A stretch of DNA of 57,558 nt, from the NCBI GenBank assembly GCA_016782645.1, contig JADHYC010000006.1, positions 1 to 57,558 on the forward strand, in the 5' to 3' direction. Source of the stretch: Fidelibacterota bacterium. Lineage in GTDB: Bacteria; Fidelibacterota; UBA2242. Numbering within the stretch: position 1 is the stretch's first letter; the number at the start of each line of letters is the position of its first letter. The position numbers were made by a program, and so were the translations under genes. Below, one piece after another: positions 8,394-16,506 of this stretch. The notes beneath the pieces were generated by a model. The model saw nothing but the letters and a program-made list of their open reading frames with translations. It was not told the origin of the DNA and searched no databases.

Positions 8394-9554
8394 TTATTTT
8401 ACATGATGAATTAATTCCAAAATAGCTTTAGTTCGCAATTTCAGATAATCACTCCAATCAGGCATTATACTTTTATTAACATAAAAATCTCGTATCGCAT
8501 CTTTCGGTGGGAATAATTGCCTTAATAAATAACGAACTTTCTGTAGAAAAGAGGGTAAATAGATCAATGGTAAAATAATCCTTCCAATTGATGGAGAATA
8601 CGGTAATACTCCTCTTAACATAGAATCTTTATTAATTATTCTGTGTCTCTTCAGTGAATGATATTTTTTTTCATCCAATATATCAGCATTTCCTGGAATT
8701 CTGCCAAAGAGGTCTCTGGAAATATTTAAAAATACATTCCACATTTTTACCAGATTATACTTAATAATCAATTTTCCTAGCTTGTCAAAATCCATATCAT
8801 CTGATAAAATTTCATAAACATCAATTATCCAAATTAACTTAAAATAGTAGTGTTTAAATGCATGATATAATAAATATACAGTGGTGTATTCTTTATTAAA
8901 AGTTCTAAACTTACTCTCATTTATTTCAACATCTCTTGAATTATTCCAAAACTCCATAAGGTCAAATTGAAACGGATGCAGTTTCCCACTTAAATTCAAA
9001 TGCACATCAACAGCAAGAATAGAAGGTTTTTTCCGAATATAGTGCCGGGCAAAAGAATATTTCTTAATAATTTCGGTAGGAAAGGCTGAATATAAATCTT
9101 CACATATAAAATATCCATTTTGCAAAAGCAATTCATTTACAATTTCTAGTGAATCAGGTAAGATTAAAATATCCAGATCACCGAATGTTCGTAGATAAGG
9201 CTCCTCATAAATCTCAAATGCTAACGCAATTCCTTTTAATAATCGATAGTCTATTCCTGCATTACTTACCTGCTGGTCAAACTCTATTAAAAAATTTTCA
9301 TATACCATTAATCTTGTAGTATTAAAAATTGAATAATTTTTTGCTTTACTAAAAAAATCTTGAGATAAAGAAGGGAATGACTTTCTAAAAATATCTCTAA
9401 AATAATAAAAAAAAGGCAGAACCTGATGATATAAACAGGTCTGGTAGAGCTTTTCCTCATCGATTTTCACATTAGCATATAGATCGGGTTCAAAATCCGA
9501 GTTACCACCAATTAATCTACAGAGTTGAAGTAATACATGCTTTTCTATATCCAT
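8394..9554 (-). CDS. nucleotidyltransferase family protein (PF14907-like)
   Basis: The 386-residue product carries the PF14907-type block YRLLKGIALAFEIYEEPYLR followed by TFGDLDILI, the metal-binding Asp-x-Asp of the polymerase-beta-like nucleotidyltransferase fold (about residues 110-145). Further on it has AVDVHLNLSG and a helical C-terminal half with LYHAFKHYYFKLIWIIDVYEI. The family is uncharacterised biochemically and is repeatedly found beside PqqD-like genes in exopolysaccharide regions. Here it is directly upstream of the PqqD-like gene. The ribosome site at 9554 is weak, and a 150-base gap containing a repeat remnant separates it from the gene at 9704-10156. Confidence 0.82.
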   Translation of the reverse strand: MDIEKHVLLQLCRLIGGNSDFEPDLYANVKIDEEKLYQTCLYHQVLPFFYYFRDIFRKSFPSLSQDFFSKAKNYSIFNTTRLMVYENFLIEFDQQVSNAGIDYRLLKGIALAFEIYEEPYLRTFGDLDILILPDSLEIVNELLLQNGYFICEDLYSAFPTEIIKKYSFARHYIRKKPSILAVDVHLNLSGKLHPFQFDLMEFWNNSRDVEINESKFRTFNKEYTTVYLLYHAFKHYYFKLIWIIDVYEILSDDMDFDKLGKLIIKYNLVKMWNVFLNISRDLFGRIPGNADILDEKKYHSLKRHRIINKDSMLRGVLPYSPSIGRIILPLIYLPSFLQKVRYLLRQLFPPKDAIRDFYVNKSIMPDWSDYLKLRTKAILELIHHVK

Positions 9555-9674
9555 TGTTATTAAAATATAGGAAGATTTATTTTTGAGGAAAAGGTATATT
9601 TATTTTCAAGAAACTCTATTTATCACAAGAGATGTATTTCCCTTCTATTCACTGGCAATGACTTTCCCCATTTG

Positions 9675-9747
9675 TGTCATGGCGAGCAAAGTGAAGAAAT
9701 CCCCTACGACTTATTGTATTGCCTTATTCTGTCATTGCGTTTTCCAA
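9675..9747. repeat. degenerate GTCAT-GCGAGC palindromic repeat remnant
   Basis: The plus strand reads GTCATGGCGAGCAAAGTG (9676-9693) then AAGAAATCCCCTAC, and a second GTCATTGCG starts at 9733. This resembles the widespread intergenic repeat whose usual form is GTCATTGCGAGCGAAGCG followed by AAGCAATC. Here it has decayed by several substitutions. The second half overlaps the 3' end of the S24/S26-like gene, so that gene's last residues are encoded by repeat sequence. Confidence 0.5.
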
Positions 9748-10156
9748 AGCCAATAAAAATTTTACCATATAATCCAAATACAATCGCTTTCAGAAAGGTA
9801 TTATTTCCGTTAATTTTTTTCGATAGAGGAGAAATCTCCGCATTACCATCTATTTCAGCAACTATACCCAAGATTTTATTAGATCGAATAATCCAGGCAA
9901 ATAGATTATTATCTTCTTTTTCCAAATAATATTTTAACCTTCCAATATAAAAATTGTACAAAACACGATGGCAAATAATATGTTTATCCCTTATAAAGAC
10001 CATAATTTCATTAGTAGTAATTTTCTGATTATATGATTGTGATGGTTTAATTAATAGTAAATCTCCCGGCTTAATAGTCGGAAGCATACTATTTCCAGTT
10101 GCTTTAATTCTGAACGACTTTTTCGATTCTCTTAAAAGACTAAATACATTCTTCAA
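9704..10156 (-). CDS. S24/S26-like peptidase (ER/SipW-type signal peptidase-like)
   Basis: The 150-residue product has GNSMLPTIKPGDLLLI with the serine nucleophile at Ser23, then IMVFIRDKHIICHRVL with His63 where a Lys would be in classical LepB. The Ser/His arrangement is that of SipW/Sec11-type signal peptidases or S24 self-cleaving proteins. There is no clear N-terminal membrane anchor; a weak hydrophobic stretch lies near residues 120-140 (AIVFGLYGKIFIGF). The start is a TTG at 10156, 11 bases after the DHH-like gene, which suggests co-transcription. Homologues are often found with PqqD and PF14907 genes. The substrate is unknown. Confidence 0.72.
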   Translation of the reverse strand: MKNVFSLLRESKKSFRIKATGNSMLPTIKPGDLLLIKPSQSYNQKITTNEIMVFIRDKHIICHRVLYNFYIGRLKYYLEKEDNNLFAWIIRSNKILGIVAEIDGNAEISPLSKKINGNNTFLKAIVFGLYGKIFIGFGKRNDRIRQYNKS

Positions 10157-10166
10157 AATTATACAA

Positions 10167-11135
10167 TCAGAAATTTATATTAGTAGTATAATTTATCTTA
10201 TTTCTAAAATTCATCACATAAGAAAATACTACTTCATCTTCTAAAAATTTATCAAAACTGCCATAATTACTTTTAATATGAGTAATATTGTAAGATTTTC
10301 TCATCCCCTTTATCCGATCAAATGATTTTGGTAATGCTGGCTTTTCCCAACTCACTTTCCTGCAGATAAAATCCATTACCTTCTCAATGTCTTCTCTTTC
10401 ATTATTAGGATCATACCATTGACATTGAAATCCACGAATTAAGTTATGCCGTGATTGAACCTGACCATTACTTCCACAAATTTTCACTTTTCTTAAAACA
10501 GAAATGATATCTCTCTGCAGTTCATTCTCAAATTCTTTTGTATCGATTTTTTTAACCGAATTAACTAAAAAATCTGAGGAGAGATAATTGTTAATCCAAT
10601 CCCTTACATTCGATTTAAATCGGTGATTCTGCCCGTTTATATAAGATGAATCTGCTAACCAAATTAACATCTCACCATCAGAACTCAATACGTCAATATC
10701 AAAGAGCCAGGTTAAGAAATGCACTGTTCCTAAAGGATATTTTCTTCTAAAATTCTTTAGATTAATTCCCCTTATAAAATTAGGATTTAACGACAAGCAG
10801 TGGTAAGGTAAAATATCGCTAGAATCTAATTCCAATATATGATGCCCGATACTTGGAATACTCGGGTGATAAATATCCAGATCTATTGCAACGAACTTTC
10901 CTTCTAATATTTTTCGTTTAAAATCCTCAATGTCTTTAGAACACCAAAGATTTGAGTAATCATAGACCCCCACAATGTTCCAGCCAAATTTCGTTTTTAA
11001 CAGTACTGCTGAAAGTAACGAGTCCAGATCATTTCCAATGATCATCCCTTCTATTTCATCAGGCTTAGCAAAAGGAAAAAATTCGGCTTGAATTTTCGCT
11101 TTATCTCTACAATTCGTTCTATATAAAATTGCCAT
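10167..11135 (-). CDS. DHH/RecJ-like hypothetical protein paired with a DNA methyltransferase
   Basis: I do not recognise this 322-residue protein by name. Its first 150 residues follow the order of the DHH phosphoesterase fold: IIGNDLDSLLSA (residues 32-43, like the DxDGxxSA motif I), FVAIDLD (81-87, motif II region), SIGHHI (95-100, in place of DHH), then SLNPNF and KYPLGTVHFLTWLF, resembling the NP and YPF steps of RecJ-type proteins. The second half (about 190-322) is helical and unassigned. It starts 22 bases after the methyltransferase gene and ends 10 bases before the S24-like gene. A nuclease or nucleotide phosphodiesterase role is inference; a cognate restriction enzyme is also possible, but I see no PD-(D/E)XK motif. 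Confidence 0.6.
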   Translation of the reverse strand: MAILYRTNCRDKAKIQAEFFPFAKPDEIEGMIIGNDLDSLLSAVLLKTKFGWNIVGVYDYSNLWCSKDIEDFKRKILEGKFVAIDLDIYHPSIPSIGHHILELDSSDILPYHCLSLNPNFIRGINLKNFRRKYPLGTVHFLTWLFDIDVLSSDGEMLIWLADSSYINGQNHRFKSNVRDWINNYLSSDFLVNSVKKIDTKEFENELQRDIISVLRKVKICGSNGQVQSRHNLIRGFQCQWYDPNNEREDIEKVMDFICRKVSWEKPALPKSFDRIKGMRKSYNITHIKSNYGSFDKFLEDEVVFSYVMNFRNKINYTTNINF

Positions 11136-11157
11136 ATATCCCGTTTAAGACACTATC

Positions 11158-11967
11158 TTAAAACAGCTTTAGCGATTCTTGATCTTCATTTTTATCACTT
11201 GATTTCAAACGATATACATTCCGTTCCAATCTCTCTTTAGCAAACTCACAATATCCTTTAATAATTTCAAATCCTATATATTTTCTGTTTCGCATTTTAC
11301 TAACAACCGCTACTTGCCCTGAACCTAAAAATGGATCCAGAACTATATCACTTTCTTCAGTAGAATAACATAAGATTTTTTCAATTATCTCGGATGGTAA
11401 CTTTGTCGGCGTTTTTTGATCTCCAGTCCAATATTCTCTCTTAATAATCCAGACATCTTCCTTATCCCCGTAATGCAGGCTTCTACCTTTTTCATCTCTT
11501 GCTTCTTTTGAAAACCGAGAATATGGGAAAAACTTCCTCTCTTTATCATTTTTACATACATAAAGACAATGATAGTGCGAATTTACAAATCTTCTTTTTG
11601 TTACAACTCCAAATTGATACTTCCAAATAATATGGTTAACAGTGATAAAACCAATTTCATCAAGTACGACCAGAACATCTTTAAGATTATTCCAGCCTGA
11701 AAACAGATACATGCTGCCGGATTCCTTCAAAATGCGAAATGCTTCATTTATCCAATTGTATGTGAATTGATAATAATTCTCCTGAGAAATCTCATTATAT
11801 CCTTCTAAAACCCGTGATGAAGTTCTATTATAATTAGAACGCTTCGCTTTAAAATCAATTGCAAATGGAGGGTCAGTAATGATCAAATCTATCAAACCAT
11901 CACCTATAGATTTCATCCCATCTATACAATCCATATTATAAATTTCATTATACTTTAGATTTCCCAT
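11158..11967 (-). CDS. DNA methyltransferase, beta-class N6-adenine/N4-cytosine type
   Basis: The 269-residue enzyme shows the permuted beta-class order. The catalytic motif IV DPPF (residues 32-35, in LIDLIITDPPF) comes first, and the SAM-binding motif I DPFLGSG (211-217, in IVLDPFLGSGQVAVVS) comes near the C-terminus. SLHYGDKEDVW and TPTKLPSEIIEKIL are typical of M.MboII-like amino-methyltransferases. It methylates an exocyclic amino group in a specific short sequence; the target cannot be read from sequence. The ATG at 11967 has a strong AGGGGAAA leader. It appears to start an operon continuing into the DHH-like and S24-like genes, so it may be the modification half of an unrecognised R-M or defence pair. 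Confidence 0.9.
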   Translation of the reverse strand: MGNLKYNEIYNMDCIDGMKSIGDGLIDLIITDPPFAIDFKAKRSNYNRTSSRVLEGYNEISQENYYQFTYNWINEAFRILKESGSMYLFSGWNNLKDVLVVLDEIGFITVNHIIWKYQFGVVTKRRFVNSHYHCLYVCKNDKERKFFPYSRFSKEARDEKGRSLHYGDKEDVWIIKREYWTGDQKTPTKLPSEIIEKILCYSTEESDIVLDPFLGSGQVAVVSKMRNRKYIGFEIIKGYCEFAKERLERNVYRLKSSDKNEDQESLKLF

Positions 11968-12382
11968 TTTCCCCTAATTTTAATATATAGTCTTATCCTC
12001 TACTATCCTAAAAACAACAGAACCACTACTGTAGAAATCTACCGGAAATTATTAATGAGTTGTATTAATTCCCTACTTGCTCCTTTTTTCTCATTATCAG
12101 CCAACGGTGGATATCTTCGGCACATGACTGCTGGGATAAGTAGACTAATCAATCAAAAATTTTTAATACTCCTCGAATATTTACGAGTTGTATTATCCAA
12201 AGGATTCCTGTGTGAAAAAAAGTCTCCAAATGATAAATTCGGTACAACATATATTAAAGTGTTAGATACTAACATCCCTGCCTGCCGGCAAGACTGGGAT
12301 GGCAGGTCAAACAGGAATATATTGTATGAAATTGTTATAGAAATTGCTTTTTTAAGTAGATTCACTTATTTAATACAGAAAA
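11968..12382. other. intergenic region with a compact palindrome
   Basis: Between the Wzc-like stop and the methyltransferase start there is no convincing gene; plus-strand frames here have no ribosome site and run antisense into Wzc. The region holds one GC-rich island at 12273-12306 in an otherwise AT-rich stretch, listed separately. The promoter for the methyltransferase operon should lie near 11980-12060 on the minus strand, but I cannot identify it. Confidence 0.5.
12273..12306. repeat. GC-rich REP-like palindrome
   Basis: CATCCC (12273-12278) pairs with GGGATG (12296-12301) around a perfect 8-base palindrome TGCCGGCA (12283-12290), and a further GGCAGG follows (12301-12306). The G+C-rich block contrasts with its AT-rich surroundings and resembles the CCTGCCTGCCGGCAGG-type intergenic repeat common in several uncultured lineages. 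It is a single copy here, so its repeat status is inferred. Confidence 0.45.
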
Positions 12383-14767
12383 TCACGCTCTTCTTCTTCT
12401 GCCTCGTCTTTTTCTTTTTCCCTCATCACCATAGTAATAGTGATAATGATAATAATAATAATAGGAATCATAACCATAACCAGCGGAGACATTTACACCA
12501 TTAAGTGCAGCTCCAATAACATTGCACTTTACCCTGGAAAGCAATTCAATTGCCCGTTGAAGCGCACGGGTATCAGTACCACCAGCTCTAACTACCAGCA
12601 AAAGACCATCCGCAACTTTGGATAAAATGCTTGCATCCGTGACCGCTATAACAGGAGGAGAATCTATTAATACAATATCAAATTCATTTTTCATCTTTTC
12701 CAGTAAATTCTTCAATCTCTGAGATGCAAGTAGTTCTGACGGATTTGGCGGAACTTCACCACAGGTGATTAAATACAAATTCGAAACCTCAGTTCTTTGA
12801 ATAATATCACTATAATCAATTTCTTCTATTATCCCTTGCACTAAACCGGGGCTACGAGGGACATCAAAAACTTTATGCAGTATTGGTTTACGCAAATCGC
12901 CATCTAAAAGCAGCGTTTTTTTTCCTAAACTTGCAAAAGTTATAGCTAAGTTCGCCACTGTTGTTGATTTTCCATCTTTAGGACCGGCGCTTGAAATCAC
13001 TAAAGTTTTTATTGGCTTGTCGGGACTTAAAAACTGAATATTTGTACGTAGTGTCCTATATGCTTCTGCAACCGGAGATTTGGGATCAAAATGCGATATA
13101 AGACGAGATTGTAATGAAAGTTCACCATTCAGATCTTTTCCCACCTTTTCCATCTTCTCAATCGCTCTTTTAACATCAATTGTCGGAACAATTGCTATAG
13201 CCGACAACCCAGCTCTCTGTAAATCGTCATCTGTTCTAACAGAATGGTCAAGATATTCTTTAATAAATGCTATACCTACACCAAGCCCTAAGCCAATAAA
13301 CAACCCCAATATCAGGTTCAGCTTTTTCTTCGGCTTTACCGGTCTTTCAGGAGGAATAGCAGGATCAACAATTCTCACACTGCTTATCCTGCTGGCTTCT
13401 GTAATGCGGGATTCCTGGTATTTCGTTTTCATGAGAACATAATATTTCTCGTTTACCTGCCTCTCTCGATCCAATCGTGCATATTTAAGGCTTCTTTCAG
13501 GTAGCTTATTAAGCTCACCGGAATATTGATCAACCAGCTTTTTATACTCTTTACTTTTAGCTTCAAGTGCTATTATCTCAACATTGCTAAATAAAACATT
13601 CTTCAGGAGGCCTAACGATATCTCGGATTGTTCTTCTGGCGAAAGCCCTAAACTTGTAAGATTCTGTGCTTCATTAAATAATTTTTTCTTAAGATCTTCA
13701 ATACGTGTATCTGCCTCCACTATTGGTTCACTATCTCGCGTCAATCCCCGAATAGTCATTACTGTAATTTTTTCTGCTTCCATCTCAGCAATTGCCTGCC
13801 TGAGCTGAACAATCAACGGATTAGTTGTATTTATAGCTTCCTTTACAATCCACTTCTCTCTTTCATTTAATAACACTTGCTGGTTATTTAATTTCTCTTG
13901 CGTGACTTTTAATTCAGCCAGGGTTGTATAATAAGTCGCCTCAAAAGTCGAAAGCTGGTCAATCAGTGTTTGTGCTGTTTCATCAAGTCCAAAGACTCCT
14001 TCACGTTCTTGGTATTCTTTCAGATTCTCTTCTGAGCGTGTTAAATTCTTCTCAATTTTTTCTAACTGCTCCTCCAAAAAGTCCTTCATCTCAACGATTT
14101 CAGCTAGATTATATTCCAGATCAAGACTATAATATTCCCTGGCAACTATATTAGCCAGAAGTGCGGCTTCATCGGGATCGACAGAATTAATAGTCAAGCG
14201 GATAGCTTCCGTATCCCGTATAGGTTCGACTTTCATCGCACCTCGTAAACTTCTAACCAAAGCGCGATCAAGTGTATCAGTGGCGAATTCCTCCAGCTCA
14301 GGTTTTCCAAGAATCAAATTCTTTATTCCATTTTTTATTGCTCCTGTGATATCTGATAATCTAATACCTTTCTTCTTAAATTCCCTCGAACCAAGAAAAT
14401 ATAGGCTGTCGGCATAATAGGAAATCCTAAGAGACTTTATCACTCTTCTAGCTAAAGCCTGACTCTTCAATATTTCGATTTCATTATTAACTTTCATGAC
14501 ATTTCCCGGCATCCACGGATTCTGGAAAAGTGAAGATGTTTGTCCCGGTTTTGCTGCTAATATAAAAAGAGTTGAAGCTTCATATTCCGGAGGTGAAGTA
14601 AAAGTAAAATAAACCGTAAAAAACATAACAACAATAAAAGAAATAAATATTATCCACCGACCCCTATATAATATTCGAATATAGTCTTGAAGAGAAACCT
14701 CTTTTTCCTGTTCCGGGAAAGTTCCTCTGGAAAAATCTACTTGATCTTGAACGTTATAATTTTCCAT
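12383..14767 (-). CDS. wzc: polysaccharide co-polymerase / BY-kinase fusion (Wzc-like)
   Basis: The 794-residue protein has an N-terminal Wzz domain (about 25-120, first membrane helix WIIFISFIVVMFFTVYF), long coiled coils (about 200-440), the second membrane helix near residue 490 (KKLNLILGLFIGLGLG), and a cytoplasmic tyrosine kinase domain. The kinase has Walker A around residue 595 (SAGPKDGKSTTVANLA), Walker A' TLLLDGDLRKP and Walker B VLIDSPPV. The C-terminus is an unusual tail of 11 tyrosines, then a K/R-rich stretch. Such proteins control chain length and export of capsule or exopolysaccharide, and the Tyr cluster is autophosphorylated. No Wza or initiating glycosyltransferase is visible nearby. 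Confidence 0.96.
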   Translation of the reverse strand: MENYNVQDQVDFSRGTFPEQEKEVSLQDYIRILYRGRWIIFISFIVVMFFTVYFTFTSPPEYEASTLFILAAKPGQTSSLFQNPWMPGNVMKVNNEIEILKSQALARRVIKSLRISYYADSLYFLGSREFKKKGIRLSDITGAIKNGIKNLILGKPELEEFATDTLDRALVRSLRGAMKVEPIRDTEAIRLTINSVDPDEAALLANIVAREYYSLDLEYNLAEIVEMKDFLEEQLEKIEKNLTRSEENLKEYQEREGVFGLDETAQTLIDQLSTFEATYYTTLAELKVTQEKLNNQQVLLNEREKWIVKEAINTTNPLIVQLRQAIAEMEAEKITVMTIRGLTRDSEPIVEADTRIEDLKKKLFNEAQNLTSLGLSPEEQSEISLGLLKNVLFSNVEIIALEAKSKEYKKLVDQYSGELNKLPERSLKYARLDRERQVNEKYYVLMKTKYQESRITEASRISSVRIVDPAIPPERPVKPKKKLNLILGLFIGLGLGVGIAFIKEYLDHSVRTDDDLQRAGLSAIAIVPTIDVKRAIEKMEKVGKDLNGELSLQSRLISHFDPKSPVAEAYRTLRTNIQFLSPDKPIKTLVISSAGPKDGKSTTVANLAITFASLGKKTLLLDGDLRKPILHKVFDVPRSPGLVQGIIEEIDYSDIIQRTEVSNLYLITCGEVPPNPSELLASQRLKNLLEKMKNEFDIVLIDSPPVIAVTDASILSKVADGLLLVVRAGGTDTRALQRAIELLSRVKCNVIGAALNGVNVSAGYGYDSYYYYYHYHYYYGDEGKRKRRGRRRRA

Positions 14768-14769
14768 CG

Positions 14770-15795
14770 CTAAATCTTAACCTGTCCTTTCTCTACTCCA
14801 AAGCTTCTAGAAGTCTCCTTTATACTAACATGATACTTTATAAAATATATAAGCCCTATTAAAGTTAATGACAGAAAACCAACAGCATGCAAAACTACTG
14901 CTATTGCCTGTGATACACTTAGGTCAAGCCCAATAAATAATAATACACCTATTACACCGGCATGATATGTACCAATATATCCTGGAGATGATGGGATTGA
15001 AATAATTGCTGAAGTAATAAAAAATATTAGTAGCAAGTTCTCAATCGAAAAATACATATTAAAAGAAGCACCAATCACCCAGGTAACAAAAATACACAAT
15101 ATCCATATAATAGCTGACTGAACAGCTATTAATCCCAGATGGGGGGTTGACTTTAAAGCAAAAAGTCCTTTAATGAATTGACCCAGAAGGTTTGTAACTT
15201 TTGTCACAGAAAATATCTTAAAATTCCTTTTTAAATAACTCTTTAGAAATCCTTTTTCCAGACCTGAAATGTACAATAATATCCCAAAAATAACAATAAT
15301 TATAGACGCTCCTATTCCACTATATTTAACCCATACTGGCATTTTCGGCAAAAAGATCATTGACAATATCAGAATTACTGCAAATACCAATAAATCCAGT
15401 ATTCGCTCCATGACAACTGTTCCAAAAATAGAGACAGCTGAAATACCTGACATCTTACTTAATGAATATGACCTAAGCAATTCACCCATTCTCAGAGGAA
15501 ATACATTATTCCCAAAATAGCAAATCATTTCGGCAGCGAAAAGGTCTCTCAGAGGCATTTTCTTTAATGGCAAAACTAAATATTTCCACCTCCATGCACG
15601 CAAAAAAATCGTGAAAACCAGAATCAACATCGCTAAAAAAAACAGTATTAAATTTGAACCTTGTAAAGAACTAACGAACGCTCTGCTATCGAATTTCCTG
15701 AATCCAAGATATAAGCCTAATACACTTATCAACAATCCAATAAGCATTTTATAATTAAAAAAAATATTACACTTTATCTGATTTGAATTTTTCAA
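14770..15795 (-). CDS. lysylphosphatidylglycerol synthase transmembrane / flippase-like membrane protein
   Basis: The 341-residue polytopic protein has about eight membrane helices and the family signature: LRAWRWKYLVLPLKKMPLRD, then FGNNVFPLRMGELLRSY and VVMERILDLLVF. This matches the UPF0104/AglD/MprF-N family of putative lipid-linked sugar or lipid flippases. It starts at a TTG (15795) overlapping the LolA stop by 4 bases; an ATG at 15747 is possible but lacks a ribosome site. It ends 2 bases before the Wzc start, so lolA-like, flippase and wzc form one unit. A role in moving a lipid-linked intermediate is inference. Confidence 0.87.
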   Translation of the reverse strand: MKNSNQIKCNIFFNYKMLIGLLISVLGLYLGFRKFDSRAFVSSLQGSNLILFFLAMLILVFTIFLRAWRWKYLVLPLKKMPLRDLFAAEMICYFGNNVFPLRMGELLRSYSLSKMSGISAVSIFGTVVMERILDLLVFAVILILSMIFLPKMPVWVKYSGIGASIIIVIFGILLYISGLEKGFLKSYLKRNFKIFSVTKVTNLLGQFIKGLFALKSTPHLGLIAVQSAIIWILCIFVTWVIGASFNMYFSIENLLLIFFITSAIISIPSSPGYIGTYHAGVIGVLLFIGLDLSVSQAIAVVLHAVGFLSLTLIGLIYFIKYHVSIKETSRSFGVEKGQVKI

Positions 15796-16448
15796 GGTCT
15801 TAAGTCTATTAATTCTTTATTATTAAAATCGTCATCTTTAAACAAAAGAGAATCAGAGTAAGCAATCGGTACAAAATTTTTAAAAACAATAGAGATATTA
15901 TTCTGCTGGAAATCTACACAGTTCGCTTCTTTTATCACATTTAACAGCGTATCTACTTTAAGAACAATATATCTGAAAAAATTATTCTCATCTTGGGTTC
16001 TCAAATTAATTTCAGCTATATTTGCTGTACTATTAAATATAAAAATATTATCTACTACAAATTCCCCCCAATTACCATTCACAATATCATATAAAAATTT
16101 CAAACTCGATTGAGTATTAAACTCCTCAACAACAACCTGGTTAGTGGACTTATCCAAGCTCCACAGCCACTTACCGTCATATAAAATCTCCTGATCTGGA
16201 AATTTGACTTTAAAACTACTATCACTATTAAGGTAAAAAACACCTGATATTTCCTGAGGTTGTTCCCGCCCATTGAATTCTTGAATAATATCAAATTCTA
16301 CTTGAAGAGGCAGCTTGCTTAGGTATTTATTTGAAATTCTATCCAGGATCTTTTTCTCTTCAGTTTCTGCATATAAAATCATAATTAACAAAAATAATAT
16401 CACAAAAAGGCTTATTACTAACGAAGTTTTAGAAAATTTTACAATCAT
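15792..16448 (-). CDS. lolA: LolA-like outer membrane lipoprotein carrier protein
   Basis: The 218-residue product has an N-terminal hydrophobic signal (residues 9-27), then the LolA-like order ILDRISNKYLSKLPLQVEFDI, SGVFYLNSDSSFKVKFPDQEILYDGKWLWSLDKSTNQVVVEEF, and a beta-rich C-terminal half. LolA shuttles lipoproteins across the periplasm. The YDG-x-WxW strand pattern is typical of the family. It lies 58 bases after ftsK, the kind of ftsK-lolA neighbourhood seen in many Gram-negatives. The C-terminal half is divergent. Confidence 0.88.
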   Translation of the reverse strand: MIVKFSKTSLVISLFVILFLLIMILYAETEEKKILDRISNKYLSKLPLQVEFDIIQEFNGREQPQEISGVFYLNSDSSFKVKFPDQEILYDGKWLWSLDKSTNQVVVEEFNTQSSLKFLYDIVNGNWGEFVVDNIFIFNSTANIAEINLRTQDENNFFRYIVLKVDTLLNVIKEANCVDFQQNNISIVFKNFVPIAYSDSLLFKDDDFNNKELIDLRP

Positions 16449-16506
16449 TAATATTTATTATATATATATTGATTAATAACTATTGTGACTATTCTCACAA
16501 CTATTT

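Noticed and set aside
10167..11135. DHH-like protein as a conventional restriction endonuclease
   Set aside because: I see no PD-(D/E)XK, HNH or GIY-YIG motif; the DHH-like order fits better, so the restriction role is left as a hypothesis only.
12055..12625. Plus-strand frames with Asn/His- and Ile-rich ends
   Set aside because: They run antisense into the Tyr/His/Arg tail of the Wzc-like gene, whose composition creates them.
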